In this document: in pieces, positions 6,232-14,708 of the stretch
Layout: every line of letters starts with the position of its first letter
How positions within the stretch are numbered: the first letter of the stretch is position 1
NCBI GenBank assembly: GCA_964385465.1
Contig: CAYLPJ010000080.1
Location: forward strand, 1 to 21,484
DNA: 21,484 nucleotides
Origin: CAYLPJ01 sp964385465
GTDB lineage: Bacteria; Planctomycetota; Phycisphaerae; SM23-33
Direction: 5' to 3'
Made by a program: the position numbers and the translations under genes
Notes under the pieces: model-generated
What the model saw: the letters and a program-made list of their open reading frames with translations, nothing else
Database searches by the model: none
Told to the model about the DNA's origin: nothing

Positions 6232-8040
6232 TCAGCGGCGGACGACCGCCAGCCAGTCGGCCTTCGGGTCCGCCGGGGGCGGGCCGAGGGCCGCCTTGCC
6301 GCCGCCGGGGACGGCCTTCACCCGGCCGGTCCGCAGCGGGCCGCCCTCGCGCGGGTTGAACCAGCGGACGTCGAAGGTGCCCTCGGCGCCGGAGAGGTCC
6401 AGCTTCGCCTCGCCGCCGCGCTTGAGGTAGACGAGGTAGATCTCGCCCTTCTTGTACAGGCAGTACGCGTCGCGGGCGGAGACCCTCCCGTCGCCGTTGG
6501 TCATCTCCCAGAAGGGCACCTCGTTGTCGGCGAAGAACGCCAGGGCGTGGCGGCACTGGGCCCACATCGTCTCGCGGGTGCGGTAGTCCTGGCAGGTCAG
6601 GTCGCTGTGGGGGTGCCGATAGCCGAAGTACCATTCCACCCCCGCCCCGCCGGCCATGATGTTGCCCCACAGCGCGTTGCGCCGCGCATCGTCCCGCGTG
6701 GGGTCCTCGGCGTCGGTGACCAGCGCGTGGGAGGCGTCGCCCGGCTCGTCGCAGGCGACCACCCACGGCTTGCCGGCCTGGACGGACCGGCGGATGTATT
6801 GCAGCGTCCGCTCGTGGACGCGCCCGAAGTCGCGCCGGTTGGTCTGGAGGGAGAAGCCCGTCAGGGCCGACGCGTCCCCGAGCAGGTCCCAGTGCGCCGC
6901 GCCGTTGTGGATGACGATGTGATGCCGGTACGGGTCGCGCGTGTGGAAGTAGTTCGCCCACGCGACCTTCTGCTCGTGCGTGGCGTTGTTGATCTCCTCG
7001 CCGAGGTTCCAGTTCAGCGCCGGGTGGTGGGCGAAGCGGGCGATCAGCTCGCGGTAGTACAGCATGCGGCGGGTGCCGAGGTCCCCGCCGTCCAGCAACA
7101 GCTCGTTCTCGGTCTCCTGCGTCTTGAAGTGCAGGTACATCCCCTTCCGCGTGCCGTGGGAGAAGACGATCTCCCACTGGTCCAGCCGCGAGCAGTCCAG
7201 CCGCTCCCGCTCGTCGTACGTCGTGTACGGGAAGACGTTGCGGTCGTCCCCGCCGATGTTCATCGGCAGGAACGAGAAGCTGTTCAGCCCCTGCGAGGCC
7301 AGGTAGTTCACCGCCCCGATGATCCCCTTGCCCTTGCCCCCCTGCCACGTCGGGTCCCCCGCGCGCCAGTCCTTCACGTGCGGGGCCCAGGTCTTGATGA
7401 GCTTGTCCTTGTGCCCGTCGCGCTTGAAGTCCCCGTCGAAGTCCGCATAGGCCAGGAAGTTCTCCGGCGCGTCGGCCCCGCACTTGAGGAAGTACTCCCC
7501 CGTCCCGGCGAACCGCAGGTGGTGCTTGCCGACGTAGTCCAGCCGGCCCCGGGCGCGGAGGTCCCGCCCGGCCTTGTCCGTCTCGGCGACCTCGAAGGAC
7601 CCCTCGAGCCCGTCGCAGCCGGCGACGGGCGACCCGGCGGCGGCGTCCGGCGAGACGGCGACGCGGCGGCCCTTGCGGAACGAGACGGCGTACGTCCACG
7701 TGCCCGTGCGGTCCGGCGCCAGGTGCGCCCGCCAGGCGCTGCCGGCGTTGGCGGACGTCTCGGCCGCCCGGCCGTCGGCGGCGAAGTAGCCCGGGACCAC
7801 GTGGGTCGTCCCGCTGGCGTCGTGGCGGAACGTGACCCGCAGGCGGTAATCGAGGAACGGGTTCGGCGTGCCCTCCTCGGACGCCCGCGGCCCCGAGACG
7901 GTCAGCGTCACCTTGTGCCACCGCCGCAGCTCGCCGCCGACGGCGACCTTCGCCGGGGCCGCGGCGGCGCGCCCCCCGCCCGCCGACCCGGCGACCAGCA
8001 CCGCCGCGAGCAGGGCCTTCCGGCATGAACGGTGCGACAT
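6232..8040 (-). CDS. Secreted DUF5060-type glycoside hydrolase with a C-terminal collagen-binding-like domain
   Basis: The 602-residue protein has a signal peptide (hydrophobic 9-20, cleavage near AAAA-PAK). An N-terminal beta-sandwich (about 31-152, with LDYRLRVTF and RTGTWTY motifs) fits the DUF5060 domain. A TIM-barrel catalytic region (about 165-510) carries NWNLGEEINN (343-352), whose E348/E349 suit the acid/base, and ACDEPG (429-434) as a candidate second catalytic site. The C-terminus (about 520-600: YLVYLKRGG, then VRWFNPREGG) resembles the 'putative collagen-binding' domain common in this group. Such proteins are plant or algal polysaccharide hydrolases, but the substrate here is unknown. 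The ATG at 8038-8040 has AGGAAAGG upstream; the open frame continues to 14652 only as antisense shadow. It is divergent from the sulfatase gene, which suggests joint control of one glycan-use locus. Confidence 0.85.
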   Translation of the reverse strand: MSHRSCRKALLAAVLVAGSAGGGRAAAAPAKVAVGGELRRWHKVTLTVSGPRASEEGTPNPFLDYRLRVTFRHDASGTTHVVPGYFAADGRAAETSANAGSAWRAHLAPDRTGTWTYAVSFRKGRRVAVSPDAAAGSPVAGCDGLEGSFEVAETDKAGRDLRARGRLDYVGKHHLRFAGTGEYFLKCGADAPENFLAYADFDGDFKRDGHKDKLIKTWAPHVKDWRAGDPTWQGGKGKGIIGAVNYLASQGLNSFSFLPMNIGGDDRNVFPYTTYDERERLDCSRLDQWEIVFSHGTRKGMYLHFKTQETENELLLDGGDLGTRRMLYYRELIARFAHHPALNWNLGEEINNATHEQKVAWANYFHTRDPYRHHIVIHNGAAHWDLLGDASALTGFSLQTNRRDFGRVHERTLQYIRRSVQAGKPWVVACDEPGDASHALVTDAEDPTRDDARRNALWGNIMAGGAGVEWYFGYRHPHSDLTCQDYRTRETMWAQCRHALAFFADNEVPFWEMTNGDGRVSARDAYCLYKKGEIYLVYLKRGGEAKLDLSGAEGTFDVRWFNPREGGPLRTGRVKAVPGGGKAALGPPPADPKADWLAVVRR

Positions 8041-8066
8041 GAGCTTTCCTTTCCTGCGAGGGTCCC

Positions 8067-8111
8067 ATCGGGCGCGCCCCCGCCGGGCCGCGCGGCCCGA
8101 TCGGGCGCGCC
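8067..8111. promoter_or_regulatory. Direct repeat plus central palindrome in the divergent control region (operator candidate)
   Basis: ATCGGGCGCGCC occurs at 8067-8078 and again at 8100-8111, an offset of 33 bases or about three helical turns. Between them lies a perfect 16-bp palindrome CGGGCCGCGCGGCCCG (8084-8099). The whole block sits in the 231-base gap between the glycosidase (-) and sulfatase (+) starts. On the minus strand a possible -10 TATGCT (8121-8116) lies just upstream, so the block would overlap that transcript's start. Function as a regulator-binding site is inference. Confidence 0.45.
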
Positions 8112-8181
8112 GGAGAGCATACCCGGTCCGCGGGGCGGCGGCCAGTTGCCCGCGCCGCCCCGCGCCGCCGCCGCCGGCGGG

Positions 8182-8210
8182 TGGACCGGACGCGCGGGGG
8201 CCGGTACAGT
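8182..8210 (+). promoter_or_regulatory. Possible promoter of the sulfatase-symporter genes
   Basis: TGGACC (8182-8187) and TACAGT (8205-8210) are 17 bases apart. The -35 match is weak; the -10 is moderate. Predicted start near 8217 would give a leader of about 55 bases before the GTG at 8272. Confidence 0.25.
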
Positions 8211-8271
8211 CTCGGGGCGTGCGGGCGGCGGGTCCGCCACGCGACGATCGTACCGCAAGGAGAGCCCGAAC

Positions 8272-10059
8272 GTGCCCGACGCGAAACCGAACGTCATCCT
8301 CGTGATCACCGACGACCAGGGCTACGGCGACATGGGCTGTCACGGCAACCCCGTGGCGCGGACGCCGCAGATGGACCTCCTTCACGGCCAGAGCGTCCGC
8401 CTGGCGGACTTCCACGCCGCGCCGATGTGCACGCCCACGCGAGGCCAGTTGCTCACCGGCCTGGACGCCGCGCGCAACGGGGCCGTCAACGTCAGCAGCG
8501 GGCGGACGATGCTCCGCGCGGACCTGCCGACCCTCGCCGACCTCTTCGCCGCCGGCGGCTACCGCACGGGGGCGTTCGGCAAGTGGCACCTGGGGGACAA
8601 CTACCCCTACCGCCCGCAGGACCGCGGCTTCCAGGAGAGCCTCTGGTTCCCCTCCTCCCACATCAGCTCCCTGCCGGACTACTGGGAGAACGACTACTTC
8701 GACGACGTCTACTGCCGCAACGGCGCCCGGCAGCGCCACGAGGGCTACTGCACCGAGGTCTTCTTCCGCGAGGCCATGGCGTGGATGGGCCGCTGCGCCG
8801 ACGCCGGCGAGCCCTTCTTCGCCTACCTGCCCACCAACGCGCCCCACGCCCCGCTGTGGGTCCCCCGCGCCGACCGCGAGGCCGCCGAGGAGGCCTTCGC
8901 CGCCGGCGAGCACCGGCTCGGCGAGATCGACCCGGGCCTCCGCGAGCGGATCGTCCGCTTCCTGGCGATGATCCACAACGTCGACACCCACCTCGGCCGG
9001 CTGCGGAACTTCCTCGATGCCCGCGGGATCGCCGAGGACACCTGCCTGATCTTCCTGACCGACAACGGCAGCACGTTCGGGCCGCGGTACTACAACGCCG
9101 GCATGCGGGGGGCCAAGTGCTCGCTGTGGGAGGGCGGCCACCGCGTGCCCTGCTTCCTCCACTGGCCCGGCGGCGGCCTCGGCGAGCCGCGGGACGTCGG
9201 CGGCCTCACCGAGGTCCAGGACATCCTGCCCACGCTGGCGGACTTCTGCGGGCTCGAGACCCCCACCGACCCGCCGCCGGACGGGATCAGCCTCGCGCCC
9301 GTCCTCCGAGGCCGGCGGGGCGTGCCCGAGGACCGCATCCTCGCGGTCAACTACAGCCGCATGCCGAACTACGACTACCCCATCCCCGACAGCCCCGCGG
9401 TCCTCCGCCGGGAGGGCTCGGCCGTGCTGTGGAGGCGGTGGCGGCTGCTGGAGGGGACGGCGCTGTACGACCTCGACCGCGACCCGCACCAGGACCGCAA
9501 CGTCCTCGACGAGCACCCCGACGTCGCCGGGCGGATGCTGGAGGCCCTGGACGCCTGGTGGGCCGACGTCGAGCCGCTGGCCAACCAGGTCCAGCGCGTG
9601 ATCATCGGCAGCGACCGGGAGAACCCCTCGATGCTCTCGGCCTGCGAGTGGCGGGACGTGTTCGTCGACCAGCAGCAGCAGGTCCGCGTCGGCGTGCGGC
9701 GAAACAGCTACTGGCACCTGGCGGTCGACCGGGCCGGGACGTACGAGTTCGAGCTCCGCCGCTGGCCGCGGGAAAGCGGCCTGAAGCTCACCGCGGCCGC
9801 CCCGGCCGCCACGCTGGCCGACGGCGAACTGCCCGAGGGCTTCGCCCTGCCGATCGCCCGCGCCCGGCTGATGATCGCCGGGCGCGAGCACAAGCGGGAC
9901 GTCTCGCCCGACGACGAGGCCGTCACGTTCACCGTGCAGCTCGACGCCGGCCCGGCGACGCTGTACACGTGGTTCGACGACGCCCGCAAGGAGACGCTCT
10001 GCGGCGCCTACTACGTCTACGTCCGCCGCGTGGACGACGGCGGCGCCCGCAGCGCGTAG
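8272..10059 (+). CDS. Type I (formylglycine-dependent) sulfatase without a signal peptide
   Basis: The 595-residue protein is an arylsulfatase-family enzyme that hydrolyses sulfate esters. It begins with the metal site NVILVITDDQGYGD (7-20; D14 and D15). The maturation motif is C53-T-P-T-R57, where C53 would be converted to formylglycine. GKWHLGD, NAPHAPL and TDNGS are the later active-site motifs. The C-terminal part (about 465-595, with AGTYEFELRRWP) is a beta-rich extension seen in some bacterial sulfatases. GTG 8272 is preceded by AAGGAG at 8257-8262 with nine bases spacing. The in-frame region upstream to 8032 offers no better start and no signal peptide, so the enzyme appears cytoplasmic, unusual beside a secreted glycosidase. 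The symporter gene follows after 33 bases. The substrate is probably a sulfated sugar; a maturase gene is not in the window. Confidence 0.92.
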   Translation: MPDAKPNVILVITDDQGYGDMGCHGNPVARTPQMDLLHGQSVRLADFHAAPMCTPTRGQLLTGLDAARNGAVNVSSGRTMLRADLPTLADLFAAGGYRTGAFGKWHLGDNYPYRPQDRGFQESLWFPSSHISSLPDYWENDYFDDVYCRNGARQRHEGYCTEVFFREAMAWMGRCADAGEPFFAYLPTNAPHAPLWVPRADREAAEEAFAAGEHRLGEIDPGLRERIVRFLAMIHNVDTHLGRLRNFLDARGIAEDTCLIFLTDNGSTFGPRYYNAGMRGAKCSLWEGGHRVPCFLHWPGGGLGEPRDVGGLTEVQDILPTLADFCGLETPTDPPPDGISLAPVLRGRRGVPEDRILAVNYSRMPNYDYPIPDSPAVLRREGSAVLWRRWRLLEGTALYDLDRDPHQDRNVLDEHPDVAGRMLEALDAWWADVEPLANQVQRVIIGSDRENPSMLSACEWRDVFVDQQQQVRVGVRRNSYWHLAVDRAGTYEFELRRWPRESGLKLTAAAPAATLADGELPEGFALPIARARLMIAGREHKRDVSPDDEAVTFTVQLDAGPATLYTWFDDARKETLCGAYYVYVRRVDDGGARSA

Positions 10060-10079
10060 CGGGCCGACGCCGGGGCAGC

Positions 10080-10085
10080 TATACT
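10080..10085 (+). promoter_or_regulatory. Possible -10 box giving a leaderless symporter transcript
   Basis: TATACT (5/6 match to TATAAT) ends exactly seven bases before the ATG at 10093. No Shine-Dalgarno sequence is seen in the gap GCCGGAC. No good -35 is present at 17 bases. The element GACGCCGGGGC (10066-10076) just upstream recurs at 11948-11958 before the next promoter-like site. Confidence 0.35.
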
Positions 10086-10092
10086 GCCGGAC

Positions 10093-11928
10093 ATGCTCGC
10101 CGAGGCGCTGGTCCAACTCGCCTGGCCGGACTGGGTGGTTCTCGCGGCCTACGCCGCGGCGATGTTCGGCATCGCGGTCTGGGCGTTCCGGAAGATCCGG
10201 GACTGCGGGGGCTTCCTGCTTGGCAAGCGGAAGATGGGCAAGCTGATGATGATGGCCACCACGTTCGCCGGGGGGACGAACGCGAACCACCCGATGGCCG
10301 TCGCCAGCGCGACGTTCGAGCGGGGCCTCTCGGGCATGTGGCTGAGCCTGACGTGGATGCTCATCACGCCGTTCTTCTGGATGTACCCCCCGGTGCTCCG
10401 CCGCCTGCGGCTGGTGACGCTGGTGGACCTGGTCCGCCACCGCTTCGGGCCGGTCATGGAGGTGCTGTTCAAGACGGTGGCGATCCTCGGCACGCCGATC
10501 TCGATCGGCTTCGGGATCAAGTCGGCGGCGATCGTGGTGACCGTGATGACCGGCGGGGCGGTGGACGGCACGTGGGCGGTGGCGGCGATCGCCCTGCCGA
10601 CGATCGTCTACTCCCTGATGGGCGGGGTGATCGCCGCCTACGCCACCGACGTGCTCCAGGGCCTGCTGATCATCGTCCTGTCGTTCCTGCTGATCCCCTT
10701 CGCCGTCGTCCGCGCCGGCGGGGCGGCGCCGCTGGACGCCGCCATCGCCGACAACCTTACGGCCCTGATCGCCCGCGAGGGCGCCGGCGGGTTCGGCTTC
10801 TGGTGGATCTTCTGGTTCATGATCGGCATCCTCTTCTCGGCGCCGGTCAGCACCGGCGGCGGCGCCTCCGCCGCACGCAACGAGCTCGCCGCACGCTCCC
10901 AGGTCTTCGGGCTCATCTGCAAACGATTCTGCACCGTCGGCTGGGGGCTGATCGGCCTGTTCGCCGTCGCGCTGTACACCGGCAACGACTACCTCATCGC
11001 ACACCCCGACGAGGTCTTCCCCTTCGCCGCCGGGGACCTGCTGCCCGTCGTCCTCCGCGGGCTGATGGTCGCCTCCATGCTCGCGGCCGTGATGAGCTCC
11101 CTGGACGGCATGATGATCAACTTCGCCGGCATGATGGTCAACAACGTCTACCGCCCGTACGTCGCGCGGCGGGCGTCGCCGGCTCACTACCTGCGGGCGG
11201 CGAGGCTGTTCGCCGTCGTCGGCGTCCTGGCCGGCTGGTGGGTGGCCTCGGGCGTGCGGAGCCTGGTGACCTTCGCGACCTTCATGGAGCCGTTCAACAG
11301 CCTCACCGGCGTGGCCATCCTCGTGGCGCTGCTGTGGCGCCGGACCACCGCCCGGGGGGCCATCGCGTCGGTCGCCGTCATGTTCCCCCTCTTCTTCCTG
11401 CTCAACCGCACGCCGCTGGTCCACGGGCTGGACTCCCTGCCCTGGGGCGTCCGCCACGTCGCCGACGGGCTGGTCGCCGCCTACGCCGCCGTCGGGCACG
11501 AGGTGCCCATCGGCCGGGGCGCCGAGGCCTTCCTGCCCGTGCAGATCAAGAACCCGATGTACCTGGTCCCCGGGCTGGTCACGATCGTGGTCGTCTCGCT
11601 GCTGACCAGGCAGCACGACAAGCGGGCGGTGGAGGAATTCTACGCCCGGCTGGACACGCCGCTGGGCGAGGAGGACCGCCTCCGCCGCGCCGGCTACCGC
11701 GAGGACGACCTCGAGGCCCTCGACCGCGAGGTCATCACCGTCGAGGCCCGCGACCGCGACATCTCCCGCAGACTCCTCCTGCCCGACCTGCTCCGCCTGC
11801 CCTGGCTGCTCGCGCGCCGAGAGGCCCGCCTGCGGGACTACACGTGGGACTGGATCGGCCTGGCCGGCTCGGTCGTCTTCGTCGTCGCATTCCTCCTGCT
11901 GGTCAACTGGATCGGCTCGCTGTTCTGA
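10093..11928 (+). CDS. Sodium:solute symporter (SSS family)
   Basis: The 611-residue integral membrane protein has about 13 hydrophobic segments spread over 1-510 and a last one near the C-terminus (about 590-608). The pattern of GGTNANHP (60-67), short charged loops between helices and a large C-terminal cytoplasmic part (about 510-585, highly charged) fits the solute:sodium symporter family, which couples sodium entry to uptake of sugars, carboxylates or other small solutes. It follows the sulfatase gene by 33 bases on the same strand, so a substrate related to the sulfatase product or substrate is likely, but the solute cannot be read from the sequence. There is no clear ribosome-binding site before the ATG; a -10-like TATACT lies seven bases upstream instead, so translation may be leaderless or coupled to the sulfatase gene. 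Confidence 0.88.
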   Translation: MLAEALVQLAWPDWVVLAAYAAAMFGIAVWAFRKIRDCGGFLLGKRKMGKLMMMATTFAGGTNANHPMAVASATFERGLSGMWLSLTWMLITPFFWMYPPVLRRLRLVTLVDLVRHRFGPVMEVLFKTVAILGTPISIGFGIKSAAIVVTVMTGGAVDGTWAVAAIALPTIVYSLMGGVIAAYATDVLQGLLIIVLSFLLIPFAVVRAGGAAPLDAAIADNLTALIAREGAGGFGFWWIFWFMIGILFSAPVSTGGGASAARNELAARSQVFGLICKRFCTVGWGLIGLFAVALYTGNDYLIAHPDEVFPFAAGDLLPVVLRGLMVASMLAAVMSSLDGMMINFAGMMVNNVYRPYVARRASPAHYLRAARLFAVVGVLAGWWVASGVRSLVTFATFMEPFNSLTGVAILVALLWRRTTARGAIASVAVMFPLFFLLNRTPLVHGLDSLPWGVRHVADGLVAAYAAVGHEVPIGRGAEAFLPVQIKNPMYLVPGLVTIVVVSLLTRQHDKRAVEEFYARLDTPLGEEDRLRRAGYREDDLEALDREVITVEARDRDISRRLLLPDLLRLPWLLARREARLRDYTWDWIGLAGSVVFVVAFLLLVNWIGSLF

Positions 11929-11961
11929 GCCCCCGCCCCCCTCGCCCGACGCCGGGGCGTG

Positions 11962-11970
11962 TGCTATCAT
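11962..11970 (+). promoter_or_regulatory. Extended -10 promoter of ftsK
   Basis: TGCTATCAT is an extended -10 element: TG at 11962-11963, then TATCAT at 11965-11970. No -35 is obvious. Transcription from near 11977 would give a 30-base leader to the GTG at 12007 and argues against the in-frame GTG at 11959 being the start. Confidence 0.45.
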
Positions 11971-12006
11971 GCCGCGACGCGAGCAATCCGATCTGCGAGG
12001 ACGGGC

Positions 12007-14541
12007 GTGGCCAGACGGAGCGGAGCAAAGGCGAAGACGTCGGCAGGGAACGGACGCAAGAAGAAGGTGTCCGGACCGATCCCCGCTGCGCCGAAGCCCT
12101 GGCCCTGGTACTGGCGGTACAGCGCGGCCGTGGTGGTGATCGGTGTGGCGGCGCTGGCGTGGATGGCGGTGCTGACGTACTCCCCGGCCGACCCGCCGGC
12201 GTATGCCAGGGGCACGCCGCCGGCGCCGCCGGCGACGGCGACCGCCCCGGCGACGCGGCCCGGGGGCGCGGGGGCCGGCGGCAACGCCGTGGAGGTCTAC
12301 GCGCCGACGCCCGCGACGCGCCCGGGCGACGCCGGCGACTTCGACGACGTGCCCGTCACGCCCCCGCTGGGCCGGCTGGACATGCCCGAGATGCCCGGCG
12401 CCGCCGTGCGGGGCCCGGCCGGCGAGCCGCCGAACGCCGGGCATGTCGCCGATGCCCCCCGGGACGCGCCGCACCGCCGGGCGCGACGCGTGCGAAACGC
12501 CGCCGGCGTCGTCGGGGCGTACCTGGCCTACGGGCTGCGGTACACCATCGGCGCCGGGGCCTACGTCGCCCTGGCGTTCCTGACGCTGCTGGGGCTGGCG
12601 CTGGTCGTCCGCGGGCGCGTGCGGGCGCTGCCCGTGCGGGTCTTCGGCGTCGTCCTGCTGGTCGTCGCGACCGCCGCGGCCGTCTTCCTCGCCGACGGCG
12701 GGGCCGACACCGCCGATCCCGTGGCGGGCAGCGCCGGCGTCGTCGGCGCCGCCGCCGGGCGGTTCCTGCGATTCCACTTCGCCGTCTGGGGCGGCTGGAC
12801 CGTGCTGGGGATGCTCTTCGCCGTCGGCACGATCGTCACCGCCGAGCGGCTGCTGCTGATCCCTCCGCGGCTGGTCAAGCGGGCGCTCGCCGCCCGCCGA
12901 GCCGCGGCCGAGGCGGCGGCGGAGAAGGCCGCCGCCGAGCCGGCCGGCGCCGCCGCGGCCGCCGGAGAGACCCCGATCCCCGCGGCCGAGAAGCGCCGCC
13001 TGCTCGACGAGATCGCCGCCGCGCTCCGCGCCGAGGCCGACGCCGCCCGCCGGCGGGCCGAGACACCCCCCCGCCCCGCCGCGCCGCGGGCGAAGGACTA
13101 CACGCTGCCCTCCCGCGATCTCCTGGCGGCGCCGGACGCCGCCGGCCCGGAGGAGGCGGAGGCCCGGGCGGCCGAGCAGGCCGAGCAGCTCCAGCGGGCG
13201 CTGGACGACTTCGGCGTCGGCGCGAGGGTCGTCGCCCGCCAGGCCGGGCCCGTGGTGACGCTCCACGAGCTGGAGCTCGCCGCCGGGGTGAAGGTATCCC
13301 GGGTCGCCGGGCTGGACGAGGACCTCGCCCGCGCGCTGTCGGTCGGCGCGGTGCGCGTGGTCTCGCCCCTGCCCGGCAGGAGCACGATCGGTGTCGAGGT
13401 CCCCAACGCCGACCGCGAGGTCGTCCGCCTTCGCGAGCTGATGGACCGCGCCGGCGAAGCGGCCGGGAAGCACCGCCTGGCGATGTTCCTGGGCAAGGAC
13501 GCCGGGGGCCGCCCGATCGCCGCCGACCTGGCCCGCATGCCGCATTTGCTGATCGCCGGGACGACCGGCAGCGGCAAGAGCGTGTGCATCAACGCCATCC
13601 TCATGTCCCTGCTGATGACCCGCCGCCCGGACGAGGTCCGCTTCGTGCTGGTGGACCCCAAGCAGGTCGAGCTGGCCGCTTACGGCCGCGTGCCCCACCT
13701 GCTCTGCCCGGTGATCGACGAGATGTCCGCCGCGGCGGGCGCCCTGTCGTGGGCGACCGAGGAGATGGACCGGCGGTACGAGCGGCTGCGCGACGCCGGC
13801 GCCCGCGACCTGGCGGGCTTCAACGCCGGGGCGGGCCGCGGCGAGGCGCTGCCGCAGATCGTGGTCGTCGTCGACGAGCTGGCGGACATGATGATGACCG
13901 CCGGCAAGGAGGTCGAGGCGTGCATCGTCCGCATCGCCCAGAAGGCCCGGGCGGTGGGCATCCACCTGATCCTCGCCACCCAGCGGCCCAGCGCGGACGT
14001 CGTCACCGGGCTGATCAAGAGCAACCTGCCCAGCCGGATCAGCTTCCGCGTGGCCTCCAAGACCGAGAGCCGGATCATCCTCGACCGCAACGGCGCCGAG
14101 GCGCTGCTGGGCCACGGCGACATGCTGCTGCTCAAGCCCGCCGCCTCGGCGCCCGTCCGCGGGCAGGGCGCCCTGGTCGACGACGCGGAGATCGAGGCCG
14201 TCGCCGACGCCTGGCGCAGCCAGGGCGAGCCCGCCTACGAACCGGCGCTGGCCCGGGCGCCCCGGCGCGGCGCCGACGACGAGGGCGAGCCGGCCACCGA
14301 GGCCGCCGCCGGGCCCGACGAGCTGTTCGGGCGGGCGGTGGAGAAGGTCCTCGCGGCCGAGCAGGGAAACGTCTCGATGCTCCAGCGGGAGCTGTCGATC
14401 GGCTACGCCCGCGCGAACCGGATGATCGAGCACATGGCCGAGCTGGGCATCCTGGGCCCCTCCCGCCCCGGCGCCCCCCGCCAGTGCCGCATCACGCTTG
14501 AGGACTGGCGGGAGGTCCGGGGAAAGCTCGAGCGGGGCTGA
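12007..14541 (+). CDS. ftsK: DNA translocase FtsK/SpoIIIE
   Basis: The 844-residue protein has about four N-terminal membrane segments (about 39-57 and three more between 165 and 285), an Ala/Pro/Arg-rich linker (about 295-385), and the motor. The alpha subdomain (about 390-480) precedes the RecA-like ATPase with Walker A GTTGSGKS (518-525) and Walker B VVVVDELADM (619-628). A C-terminal winged-helix gamma domain (about 770-834; MLQRELSIGYARANRMI) reads polar DNA sequences. The role is chromosome segregation at the division septum. GTG 12007 has AGG at 11998-12000, six bases away, and fits the promoter at 11962; the frame is open back to 11959, where no ribosome-binding site is seen. The linker is short compared with E. 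coli FtsK. It is followed by its own gap of 167 bases. Confidence 0.95.
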   Translation: MARRSGAKAKTSAGNGRKKKVSGPIPAAPKPWPWYWRYSAAVVVIGVAALAWMAVLTYSPADPPAYARGTPPAPPATATAPATRPGGAGAGGNAVEVYAPTPATRPGDAGDFDDVPVTPPLGRLDMPEMPGAAVRGPAGEPPNAGHVADAPRDAPHRRARRVRNAAGVVGAYLAYGLRYTIGAGAYVALAFLTLLGLALVVRGRVRALPVRVFGVVLLVVATAAAVFLADGGADTADPVAGSAGVVGAAAGRFLRFHFAVWGGWTVLGMLFAVGTIVTAERLLLIPPRLVKRALAARRAAAEAAAEKAAAEPAGAAAAAGETPIPAAEKRRLLDEIAAALRAEADAARRRAETPPRPAAPRAKDYTLPSRDLLAAPDAAGPEEAEARAAEQAEQLQRALDDFGVGARVVARQAGPVVTLHELELAAGVKVSRVAGLDEDLARALSVGAVRVVSPLPGRSTIGVEVPNADREVVRLRELMDRAGEAAGKHRLAMFLGKDAGGRPIAADLARMPHLLIAGTTGSGKSVCINAILMSLLMTRRPDEVRFVLVDPKQVELAAYGRVPHLLCPVIDEMSAAAGALSWATEEMDRRYERLRDAGARDLAGFNAGAGRGEALPQIVVVVDELADMMMTAGKEVEACIVRIAQKARAVGIHLILATQRPSADVVTGLIKSNLPSRISFRVASKTESRIILDRNGAEALLGHGDMLLLKPAASAPVRGQGALVDDAEIEAVADAWRSQGEPAYEPALARAPRRGADDEGEPATEAAAGPDELFGRAVEKVLAAEQGNVSMLQRELSIGYARANRMIEHMAELGILGPSRPGAPRQCRITLEDWREVRGKLERG

Positions 14542-14623
14542 ACGCGGCAACGCGGAGACGCGAACGGGGAAGCCGGCAGGGCTCCGGGGGATGGCAGCAG
14601 ATCGGGTCGGCGGACGCGGCCTG

Positions 14624-14652
14624 TTGCACTGGCAGGATGGCGCGCCTATCAT
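14624..14652 (+). promoter_or_regulatory. Promoter of the Gfo/Idh/MocA oxidoreductase gene
   Basis: TTGCAC (14624-14629) and TATCAT (14647-14652) are separated by exactly 17 bases. The start near 14659 gives a leader of about 50 bases before ATG 14709. The motif CGCCTAT at the -10 is shared with the floA promoter at 18304-18332. Confidence 0.55.
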
Positions 14653-14708
14653 AACGCTCGGGTTCCAATTGACTACCGACCGTGGGCCGACCGAAAAAGG
14701 AGCACACC

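Noticed and set aside
8181..14501. Plus-strand open frame of 2106 codons overlapping sulfatase, symporter and ftsK
   Set aside because: Arg/Pro/Gly-rich shadow in another frame of three genes with clear families; long stop-free frames are expected at this GC content.
6232..14652. Minus-strand open frame of 2806 codons covering the glycosidase and everything up to ftsK
   Set aside because: Only the last 602 codons look like a protein (signal peptide, catalytic motifs, ribosome-binding site at 8040). The rest is antisense to the sulfatase, symporter and ftsK genes with a composition typical of GC-rich shadow frames.
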